Positions 45,928 to 57,500 of a stretch of DNA of 57,500 nt are shown one piece after another. The stretch covers positions 1 through 57,500 of the forward strand of contig ADNK01000255.1 in the NCBI GenBank assembly GCA_000320545.1. The letters run 5' to 3'. The stretch comes from Bigelowiella natans CCMP2755. Lineage: Eukaryota; Cercozoa; Chlorarachniophyceae. A program made the translations under genes and the position numbers. Position 1 is the stretch's first letter. Each line of letters starts with the position of its first letter. Below the pieces are notes generated by a model. The model saw only the letters and a list, made by a program, of their open reading frames with translations. It was not told the DNA's origin and did not search any database.

Positions 45928-48014
45928 TCATCGTCTTTCGTCAAAAGGCTGACAATAGTTGGCCAGTTTTTGCTCCCGGGCTTCTATCTCCCGCTCCTGT
46001 TGTTTTACTCGTTCTTCAGACTCGATTATGCCATTCCTCCACTCAGTGAGCTTTTCCGCTTGAGTTACAACGGTGGACGCATAAGGCTGAGCCTACACAA
46101 ATGATAAAACATTACAAGTCACCACGATTATGGCGATAACGACTAAATCAATCATGATTTATCATGAACAATTTACCCACCCTCCATGTGAATGATTCAT
46201 TTCATACGGTATTTTTTGATGATTCATTCCTATTTTCCTCCCATGAATTATTTATGCCAAAATTTAGGAAAGATTATGCAGAGTAATGTACAATTTGTAG
46301 GAGCTGATCAACTTGAGCCTGCCGGTCATGCATTTCTTGCTCGGTCTCCGCCATGGTGGTAGCCATTTCACGTGAACGCGTTTTGAGCATTGTGCGCTTC
46401 TTTTCGACTTGCCTTTCCTTTTCTTGGAGTTTTTGCCGAAGCGACTCCACCTCTGCGAGCTCCTTCTCGAGAACAGCTTCGTCCTTTTTCAGGACAACCT
46501 TTTCCTCCTCCACCTCACGCCGCGCCCTTTGCACCTCCTTCAAACTCGGTTGCAGGTTCTTACGCTCACGAACTGAGCTTTGAAGACCCTCTCGAAGTTG
46601 AATCCGCATCTTATCGATCTCTCCTTTGAGGGAGGCGATTCTCTTCGTCAGTGTGTCAATTCTCTTCTCTGTCATCCGTACCTCAATTTGCTTCTTACGG
46701 CAGCTCTGCTCTAGCGCATCTACCTTCTCACGTGATTCTGCCAGTCGAGCTTCCCGTGCGGCAATGTCTTCGATGCTTTTCTGCACAGCGGCATTCAACT
46801 GGTCCCCCCTAGCCCTGTATCGCTCTATCTCCTCCCCGTAAACTAGCTTACGGGCTTTCTTAGTCTGGACGGCATCCTCCAGCTCGAATACCGTTCTGGC
46901 TTGCTTCTCCTCCGCCTCGAGTGTCAACTCGAACTCGGACTCCTGCAGCATCAACGCCAGGCGCGCCTCCTTACGCTTTTGTAAAAGCAGCATTCTGTGC
47001 TCAAGACGTAACTTCTGCTGTTCTTCCTCATGCTCCTGCGCGGCTTCCCGTTCCCGACGGTCAGACTCTTGTATCACACGTGAAGCAGCGGACGCGATTT
47101 GCTGGAGAACCTGGCTACAGTTTTCGCGCATAAGACAAACTTTGTCGGCAACACGCTTCTTCAGTTCCGAAAAGACCCCGTCGTGATCACGTTTGGCACT
47201 CTCGAAGGCATTTGTGAGGGCTTTATACTCCTGGATACATTGCGGAAGTCCACAGAATACATCAAAAAGCACATACATTATCGCTTCATTAGCTTCCAGA
47301 CTGGGAAAATCGAAGAATAAACGTCTTGCAAAAGACGTAAGCGTTACAGATCCAAATTTCCAACTTCCCTCCCCCCCCCCCCCCCCTCCCCCTCTTTCCC
47401 TCAATAAACGCAAATATAGTTTCATGTTACAATTTTCATGCTTCCCTGCGTTTTTTTGCTTGAGCATCTCGTGACTAATGCACCTGTTAACCGACCTTCT
47501 CATCATTTTGCAGTGCTTTCTTCAGTTTCCCCAGTTTGGCCTGGGCATAAGGTTGTGGTCAAATTATTGCATATACGAGCTGAAAACCTCATCTAACCTC
47601 CTTTTTATTGCTCCCGTGTATTTTCGTTTCCTCTTCCAATAATTGAAATTTACCTCTTCGATAGCACACCGCTTCTTATATTCTTCTATTGCGTTTTCAG
47701 CTCGCATCCTGCAATATGAGCATTTTATTATCACTCACTTGACGGCACTTTCGGTTCTCGGAATAAAAGGAATATCCAAACACTGGGCCACCATACACCT
47801 TCAATATAACTTCTTTATACCTGTCGACCGATAAGTTTGCCTGCTTAGCTTGAAGATTTGCTTCATATGCTGCCAGATCATACTTCTTCCGAACGAGCTC
47901 GAGTGACCATGATTCCAAACGGCGTATGATCGTCTCTGCGGAAGAGCTGTGCCCCCCCTCTCCCTGCTGACCGACTTCGAAATGATCTCTACTATCTGCT
48001 TCCATGATGCCCAT
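45928..48014 (-). CDS. Long coiled-coil protein
   Basis: I do not recognise the family. The ATG at 48014-48012 opens MGIMEADSRDHFEVGQQGEG, then helical exons with SWSLELVRKKYDLAAYEANL (about 47900), RAENAIEEYKKRCAIEE (about 47700) and AKLGKLKKALQNDEK (about 47547). One long exon (about 47235-46300) runs from EYKALTNAFESAKRDHDG to RQAQVDQLLQI. The last exon (about 46092-45928) has TEWRNGIIESEERVKQQERE and ends at TGA 45930-45928. Heptad-like Leu/Ile/Val spacing with Glu, Lys and Arg runs through almost the whole protein, without proline for hundreds of residues. A structural, cytoskeletal or flagellar role would fit but is not shown. It is head-to-head with the TMEM94-like gene. Confidence 0.75.
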
Positions 48015-48485
48015 CTCCCAGATGACTTGATTCCCCCCTCAGTTTTAAAGCGCTGTGCTGCATGCGTTTCAACTTCAGCCAGGCGGCCGTTAGCCTCGAG
48101 GTGTTCGATCTGCTTTTGGCCGGAAACGACGAGAAAGAATGTAGGTGGATTTGACCAAACGACAGCTATTTTTAGTTATTATTATCATTAATCCCCTTCT
48201 AATTAAAGCCTTTTTGTTGCCGAATTCAGGCGAGTTTTCATTCATTGTACTCGTAGGTAGTTCTCAGGATCAAAATAAGCCCAAAACGAGGGGAACAAAA
48301 GCCACTGCTGTCCTCCACTCTCGGGGGAAAGCCGAAAGTTCCGTGATTTGAAATGGGAAGAAATATATGCGGAAAACATCTAATTGAATATGGAAACTGA
48401 TCTTTCAGCACGGAACAAGGAACCGACCAGCAGCCAAATGATCGTCTGTTAAGCCGAGAATGTTACCCCACCCCACTTTGAACTG
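48015..48485. promoter_or_regulatory. Head-to-head intergenic region (coiled-coil / TMEM94-like)
   Basis: About 470 bp between divergent starts. One minus-strand open stretch (about 48135-48015, QIEHLEANGRLAEV...) is helix-like and might be a missed 5' exon of the coiled-coil gene in another frame. Otherwise nothing is recognised. Confidence 0.35.
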
Positions 48486-49003
48486 ATGTCTGATTCGAGG
48501 AGGATGGGATGGCATGCAGCCCTCGATCCGAGGAACAAGGGTGGCGGGTCTAGACCAGCGATTTCTTCGCAGGGTTACAATAAAAAAGGGAGCGCTCGCT
48601 ATTATCGAGGGACCTCGGCCGCAGGAACGCACAACTCAAAGGGGTCACCGATAGCAAGATTGCAACAAGATGGAGATATCGAAATGAAGCTTCTGAACAC
48701 GAATAAAGAGGTAATATCAAAGTCCCCTGGCTCAACGCTTTTCATGAAAGGCAACGTACATTGAATCGATTCATTAGGGTCCTCATTCGAACGACCATGC
48801 AAATCAGTGGCTTCTCCAACGGCTCAAGGTGCTTTAAAGACTTTGTTGCTCCAACTAGAGAGATTCTGAAAGGAAAATCACTTTTTAATTTCGTAAATTG
48901 GACAGATCAGTGTCGGGGATCGTGCGTCGGCGTACTCTTTCCCTCTCACCCAATATGTAAACTTTTGGTTACTTTTCTCGCCCTTCCCCTGCTTACAGAT
49001 CGC

Positions 49004-49045
<42 letters not shown>

Positions 49046-52000
49046 CCACCTCTAAAATCTATGCATGTTTGGTGTGATCTAACAAAAATCACTCTTCGGT
49101 GTATCATTAGGCGATTACGGAGATATTCTCTGCACCCGTAATAAAATAACTAATACAATAGCTGCTATTCTATTTATTTGTGAGCATGAAGATCTGAGTG
49201 ATGAATTGCTTTTGTACTGACCCCTTCCTTACTACTATTACTACATCTACATCGTGTTATCATCATTCGAAATCGTCGTCGGCATCACCATAGATGTGTG
49301 GAGCGATCCTAGCTTCTGGTAAATCCCCTTCGTTGTTCCCCTTTATTTTCAATCCTGCATGCTACTGCCATTATTTTGACAGCGTTCCATTTCAAAAATC
49401 TCCCTCTCCCCACCACCCTAACTTCCTGCTACGTTATAGCATGCCTGTTTGTGGGCTACCTGGTCATTGGAACACCTCACTATATCGTCGAGTTTTCAAT
49501 CTTGGTGAGCCAATCTATACTGCCTCTTTGGCTATTGTTGTTTCTCCTTGTAATTTGCTTTTGGTAGAAGTGTGTGTGAGGGGGAGGAGGGGGAAGAAAG
49601 ACAGATAAGCTACACAGTAACAACAACAACAACAACAATAATAACATCAACAATAACAGATGGCGAACATCGCGTGCAACGTCGCCTTTGCGCTCTGGAT
49701 GAGGGTAGGCCCAAACATTAAAAAAAAGACTTCTCTCACTGAGGAATTATTTGAGAACCCCCCCCCCCCCCCCCCCCCTCACCCCATTACTACAGCAGCA
49801 GCAGCAGCAGCTGTGACTGCCGTAGAAGTATCATTTTATTCCTTCACAAATGCTAGCAACCAGGAACATATAAATATACTTCCCTCCTCATGTTTCTACA
49901 CGATTTCTTTTCAGTATCTAACGGACACAGAGTTGACGCGTGTGATTACACATCGTCTCTCTCACCTAGTTTTCGGCGTCAAATCGAGGAGGTAGGCAAC
50001 AGCCAAGCTAAAAATAGTGAGAAGAAGAAGAAGAAGATGCAAAGGAGTATTGTTAGCATAGAAGCGGTAGTGGTAGCAGAAGCAGTACAGTAATGGTAAT
50101 AGTGCTTCTCTGTTCTTCCTCCATTGCATTTTTCTTGCAATTAATCGAAAAGAATACTAATCCCTAACATTTATCATCAGAGAGATTCTAGAAGAGAAGC
50201 GGCCAAATGCGGCCAATCTTGTCACTGCTATCAGGTACCTTTGCAACAATGTGCACACTCTTTCACTTACACACACACACACATACATACAAACACAAAC
50301 ACAAACACACATAAACCATATGAGAGATAGACAAGCGGTGTGTGTTGTATTTGTGTGTTGTGTTTGTGTGTGTGTTATTCAGAGATAAAAAGAAGATCAT
50401 GCTTCCAGCAAACCTCCTCGTAATATTTTACATGTTAAACGATGATTTTCTTCCAAAATAAGACGGAATCTGGGTGTATTGCTGGTTCATATTCATCGCA
50501 TCGCAAGTTTCATCTCCGTGCAGTCAAAATCCACTCTTTTCCAGCTCCAGTACAATAGATGCAGGGGAAGAGAATACGATTGAAAAAGCCATGAATCTCT
50601 TCTTGCAGTCCTTCGTTTCTAATGGAGATGATTATTGATGATGACGTGCACGATGAGGAATAATGATGGTGATGGTATGATAATCATCATGATGAGTCAC
50701 TGTTTGTAGATATACGGCGACCACATTCGGCTTGGGCCTGGCGACATCGTACCTGTGAATGTAGAGCCGGTAATTGCCAATGCACAAATGCTTTTCGTAT
50801 GATGCTTTGCGTGCTAGAAGGGGGTTGCTGCTTTGCTGTAGACACTGCGATTGAAAGGAAAAACGACGAGTGATAGTAATAGAGTTCTACATGGTAGCTG
50901 GTAGTGCTATATGCTAATTGGTGATCATGGCCATACTGGGAGGGTGAAGGCAGTTTGGGGGGGGGGTTTCAGTAGTAAAGAAGACAAATAGCAGTCTTGA
51001 GGTTGCTTACAAGACTGAATGTATAATTGAATGTATTCATGCAGTATCCAACACGCACTCTCGTCATAATACGTGTGTAAAGACGAATACACCAGCAAAG
51101 ACTTAATAACCTCTTAGATCAGCATCGTGGGTAACAGCACTGCAGCAGATGAAAAGAAGACGGCAAACATCAAGAAGAGGGCTTCCTCATCGCAAAAAGA
51201 TCAACGGAATGCGATTAAGCTGGAAGAGGAGGTGGAGGGGGGGAAGAAGGACGTGGACAGCAAGCTCATGGAAAAGTAACCCGACTTACACAAGCACACA
51301 CTGACACACTGACACACACACCCACACCCACACTCACACCACGACACGCAAACACCCATTTGCACGCGCAAACATAGCCATATACTTCCATTACCACCGT
51401 TTGCATCGTCCTCATCAGCACAAGCAGTAACCAGTCGCCAACAGTAATAATACGAAATAGCAATGACAGCAGCTGGCGAATAGCAGCTGAGGAGGATTTA
51501 TCAAAAGAGGATAAGGTCGATGGTGGCAGTGGTGGTGCTGCTGCTAAGGGCGTGAATAGAGACGGAGACCACAAGAATGGACAGAATAAGTTTAAGAAAG
51601 AGGATATGACGACTACTCTTGGTCTCATTGAAGCAAAACAGCAGCAGCAAAAAGACAACAGTGAAAGACACATCAGCAGCCGCGACCATAAGCTCTCTAA
51701 TGACAATAACAACAACAACAACATCAAATCATCCAATGAAACGACGACTAGTCGAATATCCTCCCAAGGACATTCAAGCTATGCCAAAAATACTGTACAG
51801 AATCAGCAGCCACAGCAGCTCAAGAAAGGCCAGATTATCACCCCGGAAAACGCAGGGTATTAATACAAAGGCAGGGGTGAGGGAATGAGGTTAAAAAGAA
51901 GATAGGAATAAGAGGCAAGAGGCACTGTAGTCGCCCTCCTAATACTACCATTTGACTGTGCTCCTTCCTTTCAAGCTCTCACCACCACCTTTTCCATTCC

Positions 52001-52826
52001 TCATGTTAGCGTCTACTCTGTTCTCGAAACCCCAGCACTGATTGAACTTGGTATAGTGACTGATCTTCTTCATGAACTGTATTGTATTCACCGCTTAATT
52101 CCAGTCTGCTGCCACTGCTTCTTTGCATCAAGGCACCTCCCCCCCCCTCCAAATCTCACCATCCTTTTCCCTCTCGGCTGACATTCTATTCATATCTTTA
52201 TTTGGTGTGTGCGTGCTCTTTCTTGCAAGATTCTGTTTTCTCGGAGCGCGAGCCACAGCGCCGTTCGATCAGGAACATATGGCTAGGGATGCGAATCGAT
52301 AACCGCAAAATTGGGGAGGAGAAAGAGGGCAAAGCGGAGCCAACAGAGGAAGGGGAGGAGGATGAAGAAGGCATGATAGCATCAAGAACACACACACACA
52401 CACACACATACATACACACACTCCTCCACAAAGCTTATTAAAATAGGCACCATAATTGGGTGCAAAATAGCAAAAGTTCATCACCATATACGGCACTCGC
52501 ATATCACCCACGTTCAAACATCATCCCAACGAGCAGAGCAGCAATGCCTTCATATGTTGAGCCTCACTACCAAGAGAGCCAGATTGCTTATCTCCCTCTT
52601 CGTCCTGCGTCTTCTCTCTGTAATCGACATCTTTACTACCACCCTGCACTGGTGTTTGTTACAGTGGGTGTTGGCCGCCCAGTCTCAACGTTTGATGGGC
52701 AGATTCAGCAAGCTAGCTCGTTCCTCCGGTCATTTTCCACTACAACCACCACTTTGCGTGAGGATGAATGCAGAGCAGCGGGGAAGGAGAGCAAGACTTG
52801 GCTACATCAATATGAATCAAATGAAT

Positions 52827-52866
<40 letters not shown>

Positions 52867-52963
52867 TAGAATCCACTCTCAAGCTATTACGCATCTGCAA
52901 ATAGGACTATTTATAAAAGATATGGTCTCCTCCTCCTCCTCTATCAACCTTTGCTACTATTAC

Positions 52964-52999
<36 letters not shown>

Positions 53000-53478
53000 T
53001 TTCCCTCTGTGTCTCTTTTTCTCTCTGAATATTGTGCACAGAAATGTTGTGCTGGCTGGTGTGGGAGTGAGCATACTTGCCACAATCATTAGGGTTGTTG
53101 TTGTTGTTGTTATGATAATGATGAGAGGGACTCAGCATTTTATTATTGTTATTATTGTTATGATTATCATGATCTATTTATCATAGTCATAGAGTAGGAG
53201 TGTAAACTACCAACCGTATTTCAACATTTTACCGTTGTTTGGTCGAGCAAGAAATAGGGAAGTATCATCCTTGTTAGTTCATTTGCGTGGCAATTTATTT
53301 GGTTCCTCTTCATCCTCCTCCTCTTCTTTCTTCTTTCTTCTTCTTCTTCTTCTTCTTCTTCCTCTTGTCCACTGATGATTACTTCGTCGTTGTCGGTTGC
53401 TGCCATACATCTAGGTGGCAATCCTTTGGGAGTCTCTCAGCAGAGAGACTATCGTCTTTGAGCTGCTTGTTAGGGTTA

Positions 53479-53512
<34 letters not shown>

Positions 53513-54467
53513 GTGATGATGATGGTGATGATGACGATAATGATAATGCTTAAAATACATGTCATATCCCATCACAATATCATCATCATCATCATCATCA
53601 TCATTATTCTCATCATTATTCTCATCAAATGAGCTCAGTTTTACTCGTGGTGATGTATGTCTATATGTGTGTATGTGTGTATTATTCTCCGTCATCACCA
53701 AGAATTCGTTACTGCTGCTCCCGGTGCTGCCTCTCTCCACGCCGTACTTCTTCGGGCTTCTGGATGCGTTCGGCAATGCCGTGCTCTACTCTCATGCAAA
53801 GGTAGTGCTGCGAGCTGTGTTAAGGAAATCTCCACACACTGGTGGTGTTGTGTGTTGTAATAATGATGGTGATGATTGCTGATGATGCTGATGATGATGA
53901 TACTTTTACTGATGATTCTCTCGTCTACAACCCACTCTTCTTCTTCTTCTTCTTCTTCTTCTTCTTCATCATCTGTCTGTCTCTCTATCTGTCTGTCTGT
54001 CTGTCTGTCTGTCTCTCCCCACAGAACCCTCCTCATCAGGGGAGTGACGATGATGGCCGCGTGCGCGACGACATGGGGCTCCTAGGCGACGACGACGATG
54101 ATGATTTGGTCACTTACTAATGCACGTTTGTTGCGCATTTTCTGCCGCACACTTCACATTTGTGCAAGAATTACTGTAGTAGCAGTAGCAGTAGCAGTAG
54201 TACTAGTAGCTAGAAGCTAGTAGTAGCACCCGAGTAGTAGCATCGATAACCAGGAAATTTCTTGAGGTATTTGGCTTCAAATGTTTTTGCCGCTCTCTAT
54301 CGTTCGTCCATAGAATATACATATTATGCTCATGTGATGTGTAATGCATAAGTTATTTGCGGGAATACCCTCGTCCGTGTTGTTCAGAACTCTTATTATA
54401 TCGTGTATTCTACGACAGAGCTCCTTCTCCGAGATGTCCGGCGATTATGGGCGGAAAGTGGTGATAT

Positions 54468-54499
<32 letters not shown>

Positions 54500-55132
54500 T
54501 ACTACCCCTTTTGGTGCTTTAGCAGAAGTAGAAAGGACCATACGAAAGTCCCAATTTATGTAGGAGACGCTGAAAGAATAGCATGTGTGGAGAATATGAT
54601 GAGATGTATGTGTACGGAGTAGCACATTCTGAAGCACATCGAGATGGTATTGGGCAGGATTCCCTTTGCATCGCCGAGTATACGATATGCGAACAACACA
54701 TAATATATCGTTATTTCGATACGATATGGCCACAAATGGGTGTGGGATCTTCGACTCTACCGTCGGAACGTTGGACTTTAATTGAAAGATCACTATGATA
54801 CTTTTACGTACATTTATGTATCAAAAAATAAAGGCTTGTTTATTTGTGTTGTAGGAGTACTTAGCGGGTCTTGACGAACACCTCAGAAGAGCTTACAAAA
54901 CGAGTAAGCTTTTAGTATATTGGACACAACAAGTGAATATGTAAGATCGGACTCATCCTCACCCCCCCCCCCCCCCCCTTTCCGCCCCTCGCTGCTGCTG
55001 CTGTTCCTGGTGGTGGTGCTTTTCTACTCCTTGCCCTTGATTCTATTTGTATTAGAGAACATTCCCTCCGGCGTGGGCGGCGTCACATGGAGCATTATTC
55101 GAGGAAGGTGTTGTTTGCATTGGATGGCAACA

Positions 55133-55165
<33 letters not shown>

Positions 55166-57325
55166 CTGTGCCGGGAGAAGAATGAAGAGAAATGATGATC
55201 ATTGTCATTCGTTATGGTCAACACCATAGTCTGCATGGTGATACCATTAACTGTTGTTGTTGATGTTGCTTTTCTTCCTTGACCTCCTCATCCTCATCCT
55301 CATCCTCATCATCATCATCATCATCACCGTTAGGCACGCTCATGTCACCATCTCAGTGAACCCATTTACCGTGCTGGGGAATATCACAGTAGTAACGCTA
55401 GTAGTAGTAGTAGCAGCAGTAGTTGTGGTGGTGGTGGAAGTAGTTGCAATATATAATAGTGTGCAGCTAAAGAGAGCAAGATTCTTAAAATGATACGCGC
55501 CCTGAGAGCATCATATCGGATAGTCATCTGTTGCGTGAGATGGTTGCGGAGCAGCATAATTTTCCATCATCACAATCTCTGCACGCATACGTTTATTTAT
55601 GTTGTGATCATCGTCATTCGTCATCCATCATTAGGTGTTCTGTATCGCGGACAACATCGGGGTACTTTCGGAGAACAAGCCGGTCATCTCTAACTCCTCT
55701 CGCGCAGCCGCCTCTGGCAAACAAAAAAGGCTGCTCGCGACAACGTTTTCAGTCAGCATTGCTTTCGCGTTTAACGCAGTTCAGCCCTTTTTTATTTATA
55801 CTAAGCTCGTTGCTGCTTTTGAAGGGACATTAGTTCTTCATGAAAGAGGGGGGGGGGGGGGGGGGGGGGGGGTCTTGTTGCTCGGTAGGGTTCATGAAAA
55901 GATTCCCCCGTAAGATGAGTTGTGTACATCAACAGCTTCTACGGCACTTGCTATTCGTGGAGCCTCCTCACATTCCAAGGGTTGTGGTCATTGCCATTGC
56001 TATCCTTTGCCGTCGTTTTTCGTTGTCAGCTTATTACTTTTATCGTTATATCATTATTACCATCGTTATTCTGATTAAATTATTGCTTTCGCATTCTCAC
56101 TTCCAGGAGCAGAAGGCACGGATGATGGCGATGATGCAGCATGATGATGACCAGCCTCGCGAGCAGCATCTTCATCATACCCATCACCATCATTCTGGTA
56201 ATAGAGTACATCATCAAGATCATCATCATCATCATCATCATCAACTTCATTATCCCTTCAAACGCAACATCTCCACAGCAGTCCACCATCTCTCATCAGC
56301 GTCATCGTGGCATTGTGCCTATGCACACCATCGGCCACGTGTTAACTACTACTACTACTACTACTATAACAACAACAACAACAACTACTACTACTACCAC
56401 AACGCATGTGGGAGAACGTCATTCTCATCATCTTGCTACTGGTGATACAGATAGGAAGTTATCGCCCACAGAAGAGTCGCTCAGCATCAACGGAGGAGGA
56501 GAAGGAAGAGGAGGAGAGGGATCGGATACGACAATGATGATGACGAAGCTAAGAGGCAGCATCACTGCAGACGTGGCCATTAACATCGGTCCTGGGATGA
56601 TATCGACTTCGCAATTGATCCCAGAAGAGGGAAAGAGCGTGGGCGAGCCTACCATATCACCAACAGGGTAACATATATGCTTGACGAGGATGGGTGGATG
56701 GGTTCTTTGATTCTACGAGAAGGAGGAGGAGGGGGAGGAGGAGGAGGAGGAAAGAAGCCTCATGCTGCTTATTATGTGCTGATGCTGGATGATTGATGCT
56801 GTGGTAAAATCACAACAGGGGAGATGATGATACACCCCAGAGGCTGTTGGAGAGAGATATAGGTCCTTATCAAGTAGTATCTTTTATCTGCTCAATCACA
56901 CTGATTATAATATGCATATTGCGTGTATTTTCGCAATATCACCGACTTGAAGAAGCCATAATACGACAAAACCGCTACATCATTAGCGAGTCGCACAGAC
57001 TGCGAGGAGAGCAAGGAGCGCATGGCGACCATCTCGGTGCTAAAACATATTATTGTTGTCTTATCTGCAAGAAGGGGGAGGGGGGGGGGTCAGGATTTGG
57101 CCACGTATTGGATGATACTGGAATAACGACAGCGATGATGATAATGCGGATGCAAAAGGCTGACTACGAGAGTAGAGAAAAGATGAAAATACAGAATTGC
57201 TTTCTTTCCTGATAACAGCACCATGATCATCTTTCCTCTTCTCAGGAGGCAAGAGGAGGGGAGCCTTGGTCAGTGGAAATCATCGATTTTATCCGCGACA
57301 TCACCAATTCACAGGTGTGTATCTG

Positions 57326-57366
<41 letters not shown>

Positions 57367-57500
57367 CAGCATGCACGAGATGACGGCCATAGGAATGCAT
57401 CAGATGTATTTAAAAATGCATTCTCCATCATCATGCCTTTTAGCCCTTCTCCTCCCGAAATTTTCAACAAATTCTTCTTCATCATCATCATCATCATCGA
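48486..57500 (+). CDS. TMEM94-like P-type-ATPase-related membrane protein, 5' part (runs off the right edge)
   Basis: The ATG at 48486 opens a hydrophilic N-terminus (MSDSRRMGWHAALDPRNKGG; HSNDHANQWLLQRLK near 48780). Exons then follow in phase: ACLFVGYLVIGTPHYIVEFS and MANIACNVAFALWMR (49439-49704, membrane); YLTDTELTRVITHRLSHLVF; REILEEKRPNAANLVTAIR; DKKKIMLPANLL; and IYGDHIRLGPGDIVPVNVEP (50711-50769). The last three form a P-type actuator-domain strand set. A long Ser/Asn/Gln-rich insert covers 51120-52400, then membrane segments NVVLAGVGVSILATIIR and LLLLPVLPLSTPYFFGLLDA (about 53045-53800). A segment VFCIADNIGVLSENKP (from 55635) aligns with the phosphorylation site but has Asn where P-type pumps have Lys. 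SVEIIDFIRDITNSQ is the last exon seen (57248-57315). TMEM94 is reported as an ER Mg2+ transporter relative of P-type ATPases. Transport function here is inferred. Confidence 0.6.
49008..49042. repeat. (TA)n microsatellite
   Basis: A TA run in an early intron of the TMEM94-like gene. Confidence 0.95.
49759..49778. repeat. poly-C run
   Basis: A C homopolymer of about 19 bp in an intron of the TMEM94-like gene. Similar C or G runs occur at about 113-131, 47371-47386, 54962-54978 and 55848-55872. Assembly or length errors are likely at such sites. Confidence 0.9.
52832..52864. repeat. (GA)n microsatellite
   Basis: A GA run in the TMEM94-like gene, with an ATC run at about 52965-52999 in the same stretch. 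Confidence 0.95.
53479..53600. repeat. (GAT)n and (ATC)n inverted pair
   Basis: GAT repeats (about 53480-53540) are followed about 40 bp later by ATC repeats (about 53578-53605). The two are mutually complementary, so the intronic RNA could fold back on itself. Confidence 0.85.
53939..54013. repeat. (TTC)n(TCTG)n pyrimidine-rich repeat before an acceptor
   Basis: TTC repeats then TCTG repeats run into ctctccccacag, the acceptor of the exon beginning NPPHQGSDDD in the TMEM94-like gene. Confidence 0.9.
55848..55872. repeat. poly-G run
   Basis: About 25 consecutive G after an open stretch of the TMEM94-like gene. It is probably intronic, because the donor is expected at or before the run. Confidence 0.9.
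57331..57362. repeat. (TG)n microsatellite
   Basis: A TG run directly after the donor of the last visible exon of the TMEM94-like gene. The remaining bases to 57500 are intron-like, with ATC repeats at the very end. Confidence 0.95.

Noticed and set aside
46353-47133. Plus-strand Ser/Phe/Arg-rich frames opposite the coiled-coil gene
   Set aside because: They are shadows of the Glu/Lys/Arg-rich coiled-coil exon on the minus strand.
48041-48140. Helix-like minus-strand stretch QIEHLEANGRLAEVETHAAQ upstream of the coiled-coil start
   Set aside because: It is in a different frame from the MGIMEAD start and I found no donor/acceptor pair to join them, so it is left out of the gene model.
1-57500. 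CRISPR array, insertion sequence, rRNA or bacterial-style operon
   Set aside because: No spaced direct repeats, transposase motifs, terminal inverted repeats, rRNA-like stretches or Shine-Dalgarno-linked gene strings were seen. All genes are spliced and eukaryotic.

Overview
The window is nuclear DNA of an intron-rich microbial eukaryote. Every gene is split by many short GT-AG introns (about 80-500 bp), and introns and gaps are loaded with simple repeats (TG, CT, TA, GAT, GAA, CAA). The protein set is eukaryotic: a JJJ1/DNAJC21 ribosome-biogenesis J protein, mitoribosomal protein mS35, glucose-6-phosphate dehydrogenase (G6PD), chorismate synthase, a multi-RRM protein, a rhodanese plus tandem dual-specificity phosphatase, and a TMEM94-like P-type ATPase relative. 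Chorismate synthase rules out an animal. The alternating gene strands and the large modular LRR receptor remind me of stramenopiles (brown-algal lineage), but the taxonomic call is tentative.

Layout, left to right: JJJ1/DNAJC21 (-, runs off the left edge); glutaredoxin-2-like (+); NHL-repeat protein (-); unknown acidic protein (-); LRR multi-membrane receptor-like protein (+); G6PD (-); five-RRM protein with a long low-complexity C-terminal part (+); rhodanese/DSP-DSP phosphatase (-); mS35 (+); chorismate synthase (-); DsrE-like sulfur-relay-type protein (+); coiled-coil protein (-); TMEM94-like ATPase relative (+, runs off the right edge). Strands alternate almost perfectly, giving six head-to-head pairs with 250-1000 bp between starts. 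The single exception is the NHL/unknown tandem.

All gaps that touch gene 3' ends (about 540-1200 bp) look different from the rest. They lack long simple repeats and are rich in CATG, TGCA and GCTAGC palindromic words. The 12-bp palindrome CATGCTAGCATG occurs in three of them.

Several genes show modular growth. Four RRMs each carry a phase-2 intron at the same position just before RNP1, and NHL and LRR units are likewise cut by introns. I saw no operon-like functional cluster, tRNA, rRNA, CRISPR array or transposon. Gene models were spliced by eye, so small exons may be missing.
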